Shown: positions 50,155-60,100, counted from the first letter of the stretch. The stretch: 64,000 nt of DNA from JAGWBD01 sp965220615 (GCA_965220615.1 CBDCQL010000001.1:434001-498000); one strand, 5' to 3'. The notes: a model not told the origin generated them from the sequence alone. A program made the numbers and translations.

Positions 50155-51363
50155 TCAGTTGCAAGCGATTCCCCGCGGGGTGGAGGCCTCGTCCCATCGA
50201 CGCGCGAACTCCGCCTGGTAGGCCGCCGCCAGCGCCGCGTCCTCGATGATCAGCAGGTTCTCGTCGTTGCTCTCCGTCCCGTTGGCGGAGAAGTTGGCCG
50301 AACCCGTCACCACCACGTCGTCGTCGATCAGGAAGACCTTGTGGTGCAGCAGGTACGGGTTGCCGTCCTGGCGCACGTCCAGCCCCGCGCAATGCAGCGG
50401 CCCCAGTTCGCTCCAGACGCTCTCGCTGCCGACGCGCTCGAAGATGCCCTGCAGCTGCAGGCCCGCCGCCGCCTGCCGCAGCAGCAGCGAGCCGAGGTCA
50501 TCCAGGGTGAAGGAGAAGGCCATGAAGCGAATGCGCTCCTGCGCCTCCGCCAGCGCGTCGTAAAGGGCGGCCGCGGGCTCGTCCTCCGGCCCGAAGTAGA
50601 GGGCGATGCGCGCTGACCCTGCCGTGAAGGGCGTTGTGTCGCCCCGCGGCGAGCGCGGTCCGAAGCGACCCTGGTCGAACATCTCGTCGAACTCGGCCTG
50701 ATAGCGGCGAACGGCCTCCGCCGCGCGCAGTTCCAGCAGATTGTTGTTGTGGCGGTCGGCGCCGTTGAGCGTCAGGTTCATCGAGCCGGTCCAGACGCTG
50801 CGGCCGTCGATGATGACGAACTTGTTGTGCATCAGGGCGCTGCGGCCGTCGTCCACCACCGGGATGCCCGCCGCCTGCAGCCCCGAGATCAGGCCGTCCG
50901 AGGCGCGCAGACCGTGTTCGTCATCGCCGACGACGCGCACGCGCAGACCGCGCTCCGCCGCGTCCAGGATCGCCCGGGCCAGCAGCGGGTTGTTCAGTTC
51001 GAAGGCGGCGATATCCAGCGAGTCGCTCGCCGCGTCGATGGCCGCCGCCAGGGGCGCGTCGATGCCGCCCGCGCGCTCACCCGCCTCGTTGCCGCGGGTG
51101 GGGCTGCTGAAATACAGCGTCCAGTAGTCCCCGGCGACGCCGTAACCGCGCGCCAGGCGAAATTCTCCGTCGGTCGCAGCGTCGCTGACCCCGGAGGGTT
51201 TATCCTCATCGCGGCGAAGCGATGAGGGCAGGCGGGGCTGGTCCTGCGAAACCGCAGCTGGTGACAGCCCAAAAGGGACGGGCGCCAGCGCCAGTTGCAG
51301 GACCAGCGTCAGGGTCAGCGCCGCCAGCAACAGCCCCGCCAGATGCCGCCTTGAGGCGCTCAT
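50155..51363 (-). CDS. Phospholipase D-like protein with two HKD motifs
   Basis: 402 aa with an N-terminal signal anchor (LAGLLLAALTLTLVLQLAL). Two catalytic motifs: H-x-K-x4-D in LMHNKFVIIDGRS with GSMN, and HHKVFLIDDDVVV with GSANFS and a trailing NDEN. This is the layout of bacterial PLD-like nucleases and phosphatidyltransferases. An Asp/Glu-rich stretch precedes the first domain. It should act outside the cytoplasmic membrane on phospholipid or nucleic acid. Convergent with the ankyrin protein gene. Confidence 0.87.
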   Translation of the reverse strand: MSASRRHLAGLLLAALTLTLVLQLALAPVPFGLSPAAVSQDQPRLPSSLRRDEDKPSGVSDAATDGEFRLARGYGVAGDYWTLYFSSPTRGNEAGERAGGIDAPLAAAIDAASDSLDIAAFELNNPLLARAILDAAERGLRVRVVGDDEHGLRASDGLISGLQAAGIPVVDDGRSALMHNKFVIIDGRSVWTGSMNLTLNGADRHNNNLLELRAAEAVRRYQAEFDEMFDQGRFGPRSPRGDTTPFTAGSARIALYFGPEDEPAAALYDALAEAQERIRFMAFSFTLDDLGSLLLRQAAAGLQLQGIFERVGSESVWSELGPLHCAGLDVRQDGNPYLLHHKVFLIDDDVVVTGSANFSANGTESNDENLLIIEDAALAAAYQAEFARRWDEASTPRGIACN

Positions 51364-51431
51364 GGATGGGTCGCGCCCGGCGGCGGCGTGCTACACTGCG
51401 ACGGATGGCGAATGATCACGGGACTCTCAAC

Positions 51432-51785
51432 ATGCTGAAACTGATGCCGATCGTTTACGTGCGGGAGATGGCCCGCTCGCTGGATTTCTACCTGGCGCTG
51501 GGCCTGCAGGCAGACTATCTGCAGCGCGACGGCGTGTGGTCCTCGCTGAAGGCCGGCGACGCCTCGCTGGGCCTGCACGTGCTGGACCCCCTGCCGCCGC
51601 TGCAGGAGACCGACCGGGTGGCGCTGGCGCTGGTCAGCGACGGGCCGCTGGAGGCCCTCGTGGAGCGCCTGGAGGCGCAGGGCATCGCGCCCGCGCGCGG
51701 CATCCAACAGGAGACCTTCGGCCGTTCGCTGCTGCTGCGGGACCCGGACGGCCTGCTCCTGCAGGTCAACGAGCACGCCCACTGA
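51432..51785 (+). CDS. VOC superfamily (glyoxalase-like) protein
   Basis: 117 aa from ATG 51432 (MLKLMPIVYVREMARSLDFY). An in-frame ATG at 51405 lies only eight bases after a TACACT -10 candidate and is less likely. Single beta-alpha-beta-beta-beta module pair of the VOC fold, with a Glu/Gln-rich metal side (LLLRDPDGLLLQVNEH). Members act as lyases, dioxygenases or antibiotic-binding resistance proteins; the specific function is unknown. The 3' end overlaps the convergent coaE gene by 20 bases. Confidence 0.8.
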   Translation: MLKLMPIVYVREMARSLDFYLALGLQADYLQRDGVWSSLKAGDASLGLHVLDPLPPLQETDRVALALVSDGPLEALVERLEAQGIAPARGIQQETFGRSLLLRDPDGLLLQVNEHAH

Positions 51786-52389
51786 GCCCGTCCGCCAGCG
51801 ATTCCCAGGCCGCCCGCACTTGCTCCTGCAGTGCCTCCAGCGAGCCATCGTTGCGGATGACGAGGTCGGCGCGCGCCAGTTTGTCCGCCTGGGGGTTCTG
51901 CGCCTGCAGGCGCTGACGGGCGTCGGCGGGGCTCATGCCGCGCTGCCCCGTCAGCCGCGCCAGTTGCGTTTCCGGCGCGGCGTCCACCACCCAGACCGCG
52001 TCGACGGCCTCCGCCAAGTCGCCTTCCAGCAGCTTGATGGCCTCAATGACCAGTACCGTTTGCGGCGCTGCCCTGACAAGCGCGTCGATGCGACGCCGGA
52101 TGACGGGGTGGGTCAGGGCCTCCAGGCGGGCCAGCGCCGCCGCGTCGCTGAAGACGACGCGCCCCAGCGCCGCGCGGTCGATGCGCCCCTCCTCGTCCAG
52201 CAACGCCGCGCCGAATTCAGCGACGACCGTCGCGTGGGCCGCGCCCCCCGGTTCCAGCACCTCGCGCGCGACGCGGTCGGCATCGATGACGCCGGCGCCC
52301 AGGGACCGCAACTGCCCCAGCACCTGGCTCTTGCCGACCGCGATGTTGCCCGTCAGACCGATGACAGTCTTGCCCGGCCAGCGACCCAT
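51766..52389 (-). CDS. coaE: Dephospho-CoA kinase
   Basis: 207 aa P-loop kinase. GLTGNIAVGKS is the ATP-binding motif; VIDADRVAREV and the THPVIRRRI helix are typical of CoaE. It adds the 3'-phosphate to dephospho-CoA in the last step of coenzyme A synthesis. The length is normal. Cytoplasmic housekeeping gene, following the tail-tube-like gene on the same strand. Confidence 0.93.
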   Translation of the reverse strand: MGRWPGKTVIGLTGNIAVGKSQVLGQLRSLGAGVIDADRVAREVLEPGGAAHATVVAEFGAALLDEEGRIDRAALGRVVFSDAAALARLEALTHPVIRRRIDALVRAAPQTVLVIEAIKLLEGDLAEAVDAVWVVDAAPETQLARLTGQRGMSPADARQRLQAQNPQADKLARADLVIRNDGSLEALQEQVRAAWESLADGLSGRAR

Positions 52390-52406
52390 GCAAGTCTCCG
52401 CTGCGT

Positions 52407-52880
52407 CTAATCCGCCGGGAGCACCTTTTCCTTGTTCGGGAGCGGGTCCGGCTCGATGTCCTTGTAGTGGATCGTCAGCGTCTCTTCCAGCAGGTCGTCG
52501 GACTTGCTGTCGAAATCCGAATAGCCCACTTCCGCTATCCAGGCGTCGCGCACCGTCCAGCGCCGCAGGACCTCACCCTCCTCCAGCGCGAGCAGGGCCA
52601 GGGTGCGCGCCGGCCGCACGATGTCCTCGCCGGCCCCGAAGGACTCATTCACCCAGACGTTGCAGGGGTGCTGCGGGTCCTGCTGCACCAGGCGCGTAAT
52701 TTTGAAGGGTTCCTGCAGCTTGCGGATCGCGGTGGTTGTGCGCACGTCCAGGCGAAAGGCGACCAGGCCGCGCACGGCGCGGATGCCCTCCACCCGCTGG
52801 CCGTCGATTTCCAGCGCGAAGTCGCTGGCCTTTTGTCCCTCTTCAACCTGCTGCTCGACGGCGTCCGTCTCGTCTGCCAT
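52407..52880 (-). CDS. Orphan T4 gp19-like tail-tube protein
   Basis: 157 aa from ATG 52880 behind GCGAGGAGAGAC; longer readings run through the promoter of the divergent gene. The sequence has the gp19/Afp1 tube fold order: FALEIDGQRVEGIRAVRGL at the N-terminus, a central acidic loop, LRRWTVRDAWIAEVGYSDFDSKSDD, and a terminal ETLTIHYKDIE strand. Such proteins form the inner tube of contractile phage tails and contractile injection systems. No sheath, baseplate or ATPase gene is nearby, so this is isolated. It could be a domesticated remnant or serve a system encoded elsewhere. Confidence 0.6.
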   Translation of the reverse strand: MADETDAVEQQVEEGQKASDFALEIDGQRVEGIRAVRGLVAFRLDVRTTTAIRKLQEPFKITRLVQQDPQHPCNVWVNESFGAGEDIVRPARTLALLALEEGEVLRRWTVRDAWIAEVGYSDFDSKSDDLLEETLTIHYKDIEPDPLPNKEKVLPAD

Positions 52881-53053
52881 GTTCTGTCTCTCCTCGCTGC
52901 GGGCCTGGCGGCAGTATAGCGAGAGCCCCGTCCCACAGCATCCCGCAGAGACAGCTCCCCTGCCGTATACGACCGCGCCACAACCCGCTAAAATCGACTT
53001 CAACTCGCCTGCCCATCATAAACCATGCCGCCGCGGGAGGGAGTGAGCGCCTC

Positions 53054-55231
53054 GTGAATATCCGGACGGGCCTGGCCCTGTTCCTTCTGGCCGGTCTCGT
53101 GGCCTGCAGCGCCTGGAACGAACCGCCCCCTGCGCCCATGCCCACGGCGTCCCCCACGCCGGAGGGCCGGACGCCGGAACAGGCCGAACGCGTCGCGCGC
53201 CTGTTTCTGCAGGCCTGGCAGGACAACGACATGGCGGGCATGCACCGCCTGCTCAGCTTCGGCGGCCAGGAGGCGACCCTCTTGCCGGCCTTCAGCGATT
53301 TTTACCGGCGCAACCAGGCGACCATGACGCTGCAGTCGCTGGAGACCCGCATCACCGGCCAGTTGCCCGGGCCCGGCGGCCGCATGACCTTCGGCTATGA
53401 CGTCGTTTTCCACACCCGCCAGGTCGGCAGCTTCAGCGAGAGCGGCCGCACCCTCCGTTTGACCTGGGACACGCGACAGCAGGACTGGCGCGTGGTCTGG
53501 TCGCCCGGGGACCTGTTGCCCGCGCTGGCTGGCGGCGGCACGCTGCGACTTGACGCGCGTCTGCCCAGCCGCGCCAACATCTACGACCGCGAGGGCCGCA
53601 CGCTGGCCTCGCGCAACAATCGCGTCATCACCGTCAACGTCATCAAGAACGAAATCCGGCACGTCGGCAACTGCAACCTGCGCCTCGCCGCGGCGCTCAA
53701 CCTTGAGATCACCCTCATCGAGCAGATCCTGGCGGCGCGCGCGGCGGACTGGCTCAGCGAAATGGGCACAGTCGACCCGCTCATCTGGCAGGAGACGCGG
53801 GCCGGCCTGGAGCGGGACTGCAACGCGCGCTTCATCGAACGTCCCGCGCGCCAGTACGAGACGGGCCCGGTCACCGCGCACAGCGTCGGCTACGTAGGCT
53901 GGCCGGACGACAGCCAGGTCGCCGCCCTGACGGCGGCCGGCTTCCCGCGGGACAGCATCATCGGCCGCAGCGGCGTCGAGGCCAGCCGGGACGAGGCCCT
54001 GCGCGGCGTCCCCGGCGGCCGGCTCTACGTGGCTGAAGCCGGCGGTCAGACGCTGCTGGCCGAAAAACCGGCCGGCCCCTCGCAAAGCGTGTGGCTGACT
54101 CTGGACGCCCCGCTGCAGGCCTTCATCCTCGAAAGCCTGCAAGCCGCCCGCAGCCGCGCAGCCGACACCTGGGCGCCGGGCTCCGATGGCGCGGCCGCCG
54201 TCGTGCTGGACCTGCGCAGCGGCGCCATCCTCGCCCTGGTGAGCGAGCCCTCCTACGACAACAACGTCTTCGCGCCCTTCCCGGCCATGGGGCGCGAGGC
54301 CGCGCTGGAACTCGCCGCCCAGGTGCAGGACGACCCGCGTCGGCCCCTGCTGAACCGCGCCACGCTGGGCCTTTACCCGGCCGGTTCCATCTTCAAGGTG
54401 GTGCCCGCCATCGCCGCCACCGACAGCGGCCTCTACGGACTGAACCGCAAGTACCTGTCGACCGGCACCTGGAACCGCGACCTGCCGCGGCGGGACTGGC
54501 TCTCCGGCGGCCATGGCCTGCTCAGCCTTCCCGAATTTCTGAAATACAGTTGCAACTCCTGCTTCTTCGAAATGGCCTGGGACCTCGACGCCGCCGACCC
54601 CTGGACCCTGCCCGACTACGCGCGGCGCCTGGGCTTCGGCGCGCCAACCGGCCTGCGCGACCTGCGGGAGGCCGCCGGCGAACTCCACGATCCGGACGTT
54701 CTGGCCGAACAGGGTTTCAACTGGCACCCCTCCGAGGCCGTGAGCATGGCCGTCGGTCAGCGCGGCGTGAGCGTCACCCCCCTGCAGGTCGCGCAGCTCT
54801 ACGCCACCATCGCCAACGGCGGGATGCGTTACCGGCCACAACTGGTGCAACAGGTCAGCATGTTTGGCGACACCCCGACCTACACCCTGCAGCCCGAGTT
54901 GCTGGCGGAAGGCGACTTCGACCCCGAGGTCATCGCGCTGGTGCAGCGGGCGCTGTGCACGGTGGTCAGCGAGCCGGGCGGCACGGCCGAACACGTCTTC
55001 CGCGGCTCGCCGCTGATGGTCCAGGGCGTCTGCGGCAAGACCGGCACCGCGGAATCGCCGGGTGAGGACACCCTGCCGCACGCCTGGTTCGCGGCCTGGA
55101 CGCCCGCGGCGGAACCGGAGATCGCCATCGCCCTGCTGGTGGAAAATGCCGGCGAAGGCTCGGCCGTGGCAGCGCCGCTGGTGCGCCAGATCCTGGAGTA
55201 CTGGTATTTCGGGAGGGATGCCGCCGCCTGA
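53054..55231 (+). CDS. Class B penicillin-binding protein with NTF2-like N-terminal domain
   Basis: 725 aa from GTG 53054 with GGAGGGAG upstream. Lipoprotein-type signal (GLALFLLAGLVAC). An NTF2-like MecA-N domain (about 40-165) precedes the PBP dimerisation domain and the transpeptidase. Active-site motifs: S-x-x-K in AGSIFKV, S-x-N in YSCNS, and KTG in CGKTGTAE. It cross-links peptidoglycan outside the membrane. The MecA-like N-domain is typical of low-affinity PBPs, so reduced beta-lactam sensitivity is possible. Divergent from the tail-tube-like gene. Confidence 0.88.
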   Translation: MNIRTGLALFLLAGLVACSAWNEPPPAPMPTASPTPEGRTPEQAERVARLFLQAWQDNDMAGMHRLLSFGGQEATLLPAFSDFYRRNQATMTLQSLETRITGQLPGPGGRMTFGYDVVFHTRQVGSFSESGRTLRLTWDTRQQDWRVVWSPGDLLPALAGGGTLRLDARLPSRANIYDREGRTLASRNNRVITVNVIKNEIRHVGNCNLRLAAALNLEITLIEQILAARAADWLSEMGTVDPLIWQETRAGLERDCNARFIERPARQYETGPVTAHSVGYVGWPDDSQVAALTAAGFPRDSIIGRSGVEASRDEALRGVPGGRLYVAEAGGQTLLAEKPAGPSQSVWLTLDAPLQAFILESLQAARSRAADTWAPGSDGAAAVVLDLRSGAILALVSEPSYDNNVFAPFPAMGREAALELAAQVQDDPRRPLLNRATLGLYPAGSIFKVVPAIAATDSGLYGLNRKYLSTGTWNRDLPRRDWLSGGHGLLSLPEFLKYSCNSCFFEMAWDLDAADPWTLPDYARRLGFGAPTGLRDLREAAGELHDPDVLAEQGFNWHPSEAVSMAVGQRGVSVTPLQVAQLYATIANGGMRYRPQLVQQVSMFGDTPTYTLQPELLAEGDFDPEVIALVQRALCTVVSEPGGTAEHVFRGSPLMVQGVCGKTGTAESPGEDTLPHAWFAAWTPAAEPEIAIALLVENAGEGSAVAAPLVRQILEYWYFGRDAAA

Positions 55232-55244
55232 CCGAAGCGTCTTT

Positions 55245-55316
55245 TCCCCTCTCCCCGGGGGCTGCCGTCAAGGACGGCAAGGAGGGACCAGGGAAGGGCT
55301 CCCGCGACTCAGCGGG
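55245..55316 (+). repeat. Small-hairpin repeat region upstream of exonuclease III copy 1
   Basis: Contains CCCCTCTCCCCGGGG, then GCCGTC-AAG-GACGGC (55264-55278) and TCCCGC-GACTCA-GCGGGA (55300-55317). Each stem is flanked by GGCT on the left and AAGG on the right. Hairpins of the same design occur at 56187-56300. A direct repeat (AGGGACAGGG) follows before the ribosome site. Confidence 0.6.
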
Positions 55317-55370
55317 AAAGGGCAGAATCAAAGACAGGGACAGGGCAAAATCAGGGACAGGGAGGAAAAC

Positions 55371-56153
55371 ATGCTCAAACTCTTCACCTGGAACGTCAAC
55401 GGCGTGCGCGCCGCGCAAAGGAAAGGCTTTCTCGACTGGCTGCACAGCGAGCAGCCGGACATCCTCGGCCTCTGCGAAACCAAGGCCGCGCCAGAGCAAC
55501 TGGATGACGCCCTGCGCCAGCCCGAGGGCTACCACGCCTGGTGGGCCAGCGCCGAACGCAAGGGCTACAGCGGTACGGCGCTGATCAGTCGCCGCGAACC
55601 GCGCCGCGTGGAACTCGGCCTGGGCATTGAGGAATATGACGTGGAAGGGCGCACGATCGTCGCCGACTTCGACGACTTCGTCCTGATCAACGCCTACTTC
55701 CCCAACGGCGGCCCAAAGCCGCAACATCCGCGCCTGGACTACAAGATGCGCTATTACGCCGACTTCCTGCGCTATTGCGAGGCGCTGCGCGCGGATGGCC
55801 GGCGCGTCATATTCTGCGGCGACGTCAACACCTCGCACCGTCCCATCGACCTCGCCCGGCCCAAAGCCAACGAGAAGAACACCGGCTTCCTGCCCGTCGA
55901 GCGCGCCTGGATCGACGAGGTCATCGCCGCCGGCTACGTCGATATCTTCCGCGCGCGCAACCCGGAACTGGAGGGCGCCTACAGCTGGTGGTCGATGCGC
56001 AGCGGCGCGCGCGCGCGCAACGTCGGCTGGCGCCTCGACTACTTCTTCATCTCGCCTGACCTGGTCGACCACGTGGTCGACGCCGCCATCCGCCCCGACG
56101 TCCACGGCTCGGACCACTGTCCGGTAAGCCTGACCCTCGACTTCGGCGACTGA
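55371..56153 (+). CDS. Exodeoxyribonuclease III, copy 1
   Basis: 260 aa behind GGGAGGAAAAC. AP-endonuclease fold with LFTWNVNGVRAA, LGLCETKA (metal Glu), FCGDVNTSHRPIDL (catalytic Asp-x-Asn), and GSDHCPVSL (Asp-His). Repairs abasic sites by cutting the DNA backbone and trims 3' ends. All catalytic residues are present. A close paralogue lies 160 bases downstream. Both carry the family's usual length, so both are probably active. Confidence 0.9.
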   Translation: MLKLFTWNVNGVRAAQRKGFLDWLHSEQPDILGLCETKAAPEQLDDALRQPEGYHAWWASAERKGYSGTALISRREPRRVELGLGIEEYDVEGRTIVADFDDFVLINAYFPNGGPKPQHPRLDYKMRYYADFLRYCEALRADGRRVIFCGDVNTSHRPIDLARPKANEKNTGFLPVERAWIDEVIAAGYVDIFRARNPELEGAYSWWSMRSGARARNVGWRLDYFFISPDLVDHVVDAAIRPDVHGSDHCPVSLTLDFGD

Positions 56154-56186
56154 CAAGGACATTTTACTGTCAAATTGCCTTGTGAT

Positions 56187-56300
56187 TTTCTCCCCTCTCC
56201 CTGAAGGGCTCCCACCAGAGGTGGGAAAGGCTCCCGTCCTGAGCGACGGGAAGGGGTTCCCGTCCCGGGGGACGGGAAAAGGGGCCGGGGGTGAGGGCCC
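56187..56300 (+). repeat. Small-hairpin repeat region upstream of exonuclease III copy 2
   Basis: CTCCCCTCTCCC at the left, then three hairpins: CCCACC-AGA-GGTGGG (56211-56225), CCCGTC-CTGAGC-GACGGG (56233-56250) and CCCGTC-CCGGGG-GACGGG (56259-56276). The right edge is AAAAGGGGCCGGGGGTGAGG. Sequence units GGCTCCC...GGGAAAGG are shared with the region before copy 1. The left and right edges resemble intergenic CCCTCTCC/GGAGAGGG elements seen in many bacterial genomes. Confidence 0.6.
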
Positions 56301-56312
56301 ATAACCAGGATC

Positions 56313-57092
56313 ATGCTCCGACTCTTCGCGTGGAACGTCAACGGCGTGCGCGCCGCACAGCGCAAGGGCCTGCTTGACTGGCTGCACAGCGAGCGGCCGG
56401 ACATCCTCGGTCTTTGCGAAACGAAAGCGGCTCCGGAACAGCTCGACGACGCCCTGCGGCAACCCGAGGGCTATCACGCGTACTGGGCCAGCGCAGCGCG
56501 CGGCGGCTACAGCGGCACGGCCCTGCTCAGCCGCCGCGAACCGCGCCAGGTGCAAATCGGCCTAGGTATCGAGGAATTCGACGCGGAGGGCCGCACGATC
56601 GTCGCCGACTACGAGGATTTCGTCCTGCTCGTCAGCTACTGCCCCATCGGCGTGAAGAAGGGGCACCCGCGCCAACGCTACAAGATGCGCTATTACCGCG
56701 CCCTGCTGCGCCATTGCGAGGCCCTGCGCGCCCGGGGCCGGGCGGTCATCTTCTGCGGCGACATCAACACCGCGCACCGCCCCGTCGACCTCGCGCGCCC
56801 GCAGCATCACGCCAACAGCACCGGCTACCTGCCCGTCGAACGCGCCTGGCTCGACGAGGTCGCCTCCGCCGGTTACGTCGATACCTTCCGCGCCTGCCAC
56901 CCGCAACAGGAGGGCGCCTACACCTTCTGGAGCTACCGCACCCGCGCGCGCGAACGCAACATCGGCTGGCGCTTCGATTACTTCTTCATTTCACCCGATT
57001 TGCGGAAGTACGTCATCGACGCCGCCATCCACGACGACGTCGAGGGCTCGGACCACTGCCCGGTCAGCCTCACGCTGGACCTCAAGCGCTGA
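56313..57092 (+). CDS. Exodeoxyribonuclease III, copy 2
   Basis: 259 aa. Same active-site set as copy 1: LFAWNVNGVRAAQ, LGLCETKA, FCGDINTAHRPVDL and GSDHCPVSL. The N-terminal 60 residues are almost the same as in copy 1, while the middle is more diverged (LLVSYCPIGVKKGHPR instead of LINAYFPNGGPKPQ). No strong ribosome site is visible before ATG 56313, which lies right after the hairpin region. Tandem duplication is clear. A difference in substrate preference is possible. Confidence 0.88.
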   Translation: MLRLFAWNVNGVRAAQRKGLLDWLHSERPDILGLCETKAAPEQLDDALRQPEGYHAYWASAARGGYSGTALLSRREPRQVQIGLGIEEFDAEGRTIVADYEDFVLLVSYCPIGVKKGHPRQRYKMRYYRALLRHCEALRARGRAVIFCGDINTAHRPVDLARPQHHANSTGYLPVERAWLDEVASAGYVDTFRACHPQQEGAYTFWSYRTRARERNIGWRFDYFFISPDLRKYVIDAAIHDDVEGSDHCPVSLTLDLKR

Positions 57093-57107
57093 GCGGGCTG
57101 CACCGCG

Positions 57108-60100
57108 TTATCCAGGCAGGCAGTCGTCCGGTACGTCGAGCCTGACCTTGTTCTTCTCCAGCTTGCCGCCGTGAATGGAGGGCTCGGCGGCCAGTTTGCG
57201 CCGCAGCAGGTCCATGGGGCCGTCCGCCGCGCACAGGTCTTCCGGCAGGCCCAGCACTTCAGTGAGCAGGCGGCGATCCAGTTCGGCGCGGACCGGGTCC
57301 TCGTCAATCTGGTTGACGGGCAGCATGGGGCAGTGCTTCATGTCCTCGAAGATGCGTACGGCGGCGGCCAACTGGTCGTCGCCCAGCGCGCGCAGGTCGA
57401 GTGTGGGCAGGACCGGCAGGGCGGTGACAGTTGTCACACCGCGTCCACTTTGCTGGCGATTGGCTTGCCACCAGTGCATGAGTATGCCCAACGTGCTGTT
57501 GCACCAGACGGCGAAGGCCGGCTCCCAGGTGGCGCGTTTCTCACCCGGGAAGATAACAGACGGCCAGGCGCGACCTCCAATACAGTCTGTCCTGGTCATT
57601 GAGACACACAGCGATTGTGAATTGTACTGAAAGTCGGTAGCAATGTGAGCGCGAGTGGCGGTGTCCCAAATGGCTTCCGCCTTTTTGTTGATTTCTTCTT
57701 GTGCATCTCGATTACACGAAGCGCGGACGATCGCTTCGCTATCGATCTCAACTTCCATGCAGCGTTCGCGTTTGGCGTCATGTGCCCATAACGCCGGGTA
57801 GGTCGGCACACTGTGGACGGGTGGCTTGTGAATGTCAAAAGGGCCTCTCGGGACTCCAGACTTGTTCTTGACTGGAGAACGGACATCCAGATGGTACACA
57901 AGTTCTCGTGCAAGCAACTGGCCAAAACTGCATGTTGGTATTTCAGACGTATCTGCCTCACGCATTGAGGAAAGCCAGAACGTGCCATGGGACAGTTGCC
58001 AGGCAGACTGGGCCACACTGAAGTCTGCGTTACTTCCCAGTTGCCACGGCCCGTTGATTGGCAATGGACATTCCAGGAAGTCACCCAAAGTATCATCACC
58101 TACACGAATTGTTGTTCCACCAAATGGCCCCTCTTCCAAAGTTCTGGAATTTGGAGTGCTGTTTAGCAATTCAGCTATTCTGTAACTTTCCACTTCGTTT
58201 CGTGGAGGTTCATCAAGAGTCAGGAATCGGGCACGACCATCGGGCCTCTTTGCTTTGCTGGCAATCAACAGACAATCTCCCATACCCGTGTCAGCAGAAA
58301 ATGTCTGTTCATTTCCAGTTGTTACGACGATGATGTTTTCATAGGAATTGCGTACAAGTTTTCGGGCGTCTTCCCAGGAATCACCTGCCAAAAAGCTTTG
58401 TGGCAGAACAAGAGCAATGGTCCCTTCCTCATGTACTTTCTTGTCTGCAAGGGCGAGAAATGCCGAACCAAGGCCTGCGCTTCCGTGGTAAACGGTGTCG
58501 GAGGCAATCCTGGACAGGAGTTTGCCCATCTGTCTCTGATCTTCTTCGTTAGAACCCAAAGCTGCGAAAGGAGGTACCGGCACGCCTTCCTGAGCCCCTT
58601 CATGTGTGACAGACCTTGTAAATGGTGGATTCATGATGACCAGGTCGAAACGGCCGTCTTCAACCATGTGTCGCTCAGGTTCCAGGGATGTTTCTCCGCT
58701 GCCGCCGACAGCGTGCGGCCGCGTTTCCATGGTAGGAAACGCTTCCTGCGCGGCCAGCAGGTCCAGCGCCCCCAGACTGAAGTTGTTCCCCTTGTCTTCC
58801 GTGTGCTGTCTGCCGTAGGGCATCACCAGCATGTGGCAATCGTCAAATCTGATCTCGGGATATGCGCTGGCGAGCATTGTGAGGGTCAGGTGAGTTGCCA
58901 TTGGGAGCACGTCGCAGCCCATCAGCGCCTGCTCCAGCAAGTCCTTGTGTAGCGCGGCAGCGTCGCCGCCGTGCAATTCGTGCAGCGCGCCGAGGCGGTT
59001 GTAGACTGCCGAGAGCAGCGTGCCGGTGCCGCAGGCGAAGTCGCCGATTTGCAGTGTGGACAGCGTGAGCGAGTCCGCCCAGACCGCGCCGGCCAGCGGG
59101 CGCTGCATGGGCAGCGCCAGGGCCGCCAGCAAGGCCGCCGACTCGGGCCGCGTGTAGAAGGTCGCCAGGAACTTGCGGTCGGCAATCAGGCGCTGGAAGA
59201 CGAAACCCGTCAGGTCGTGGGAACGGGCGGCGTCGCTGCGTTCGATTTCCAGGTTGACCTCGTGCAGCCGCCCCAGAATTTCCGCGGCCACGCGCGGCCG
59301 GTCCATCCAGGCCAGGATTTGCGCGGCGACGTGAAAGATCGGCCAGTAGTTGATCTCCAAGATGCCGCGCCACTGGCGCAGCACGGTCTCCTGCGTCAGT
59401 CGCCCCTCCACATACAAACGCGAGGGCGGATCAATGCCCTCCAGTTGCGGCGCCAGCGATTGCTGGAAAATGAGCGCGTTGGCGAGGATGGCCATGGCCA
59501 TGCGTCTGGTCTGTATGCCGTCGTCTTCAAGTCGCAGGTGCTCGCGCAACAGTTCGCCGGCGCGCCGGTCGTCGTGCGGCCACGTCACGTTGAAGATGTT
59601 GGCGGCCTGCTCGATGCGTAGTTCGAGGATGTCGGCCAGCGCGTCGATGTCATCGCCAGGTCGCATGGCCTGCTGAATGAAAAGCGCCATGCCGCGCAGC
59701 GTGCCCTCAAGCCAGCCCGCCGCCGGCCAGCGTTCCAGTTCCCCGCCGCGCAGACGGCGGTACATGGCGTAGTTCAGTTCCTCGCAATCGAGCCAGCGGC
59801 GGCGCAGCGCAGCGCCGGATTTGCCGTAGGTGAGCGCCGACGGACTCTTGAGCGCGATGGCAACCCGGACTTCGCGGCCGCTGGCGCGCAGGCGCAGGCC
59901 GATGCGCTCGCGCGCTTCCCGTTCAACGTTGCGCGCCGGGCTGATTTCGTGCTCAATGATGAGCGGCAGGGCGCCATCTTCCGTGATGAGAATGTCCGGG
60001 CGTTGCGCGCCGCCTTCGATCTCGCCCAGCGGCTCGGCCTGCACGCGCCAGCGCCGGCGCATCCTGTCCAGCAGGTTGCCAAGTTCGTCGTTGAGGGTGT

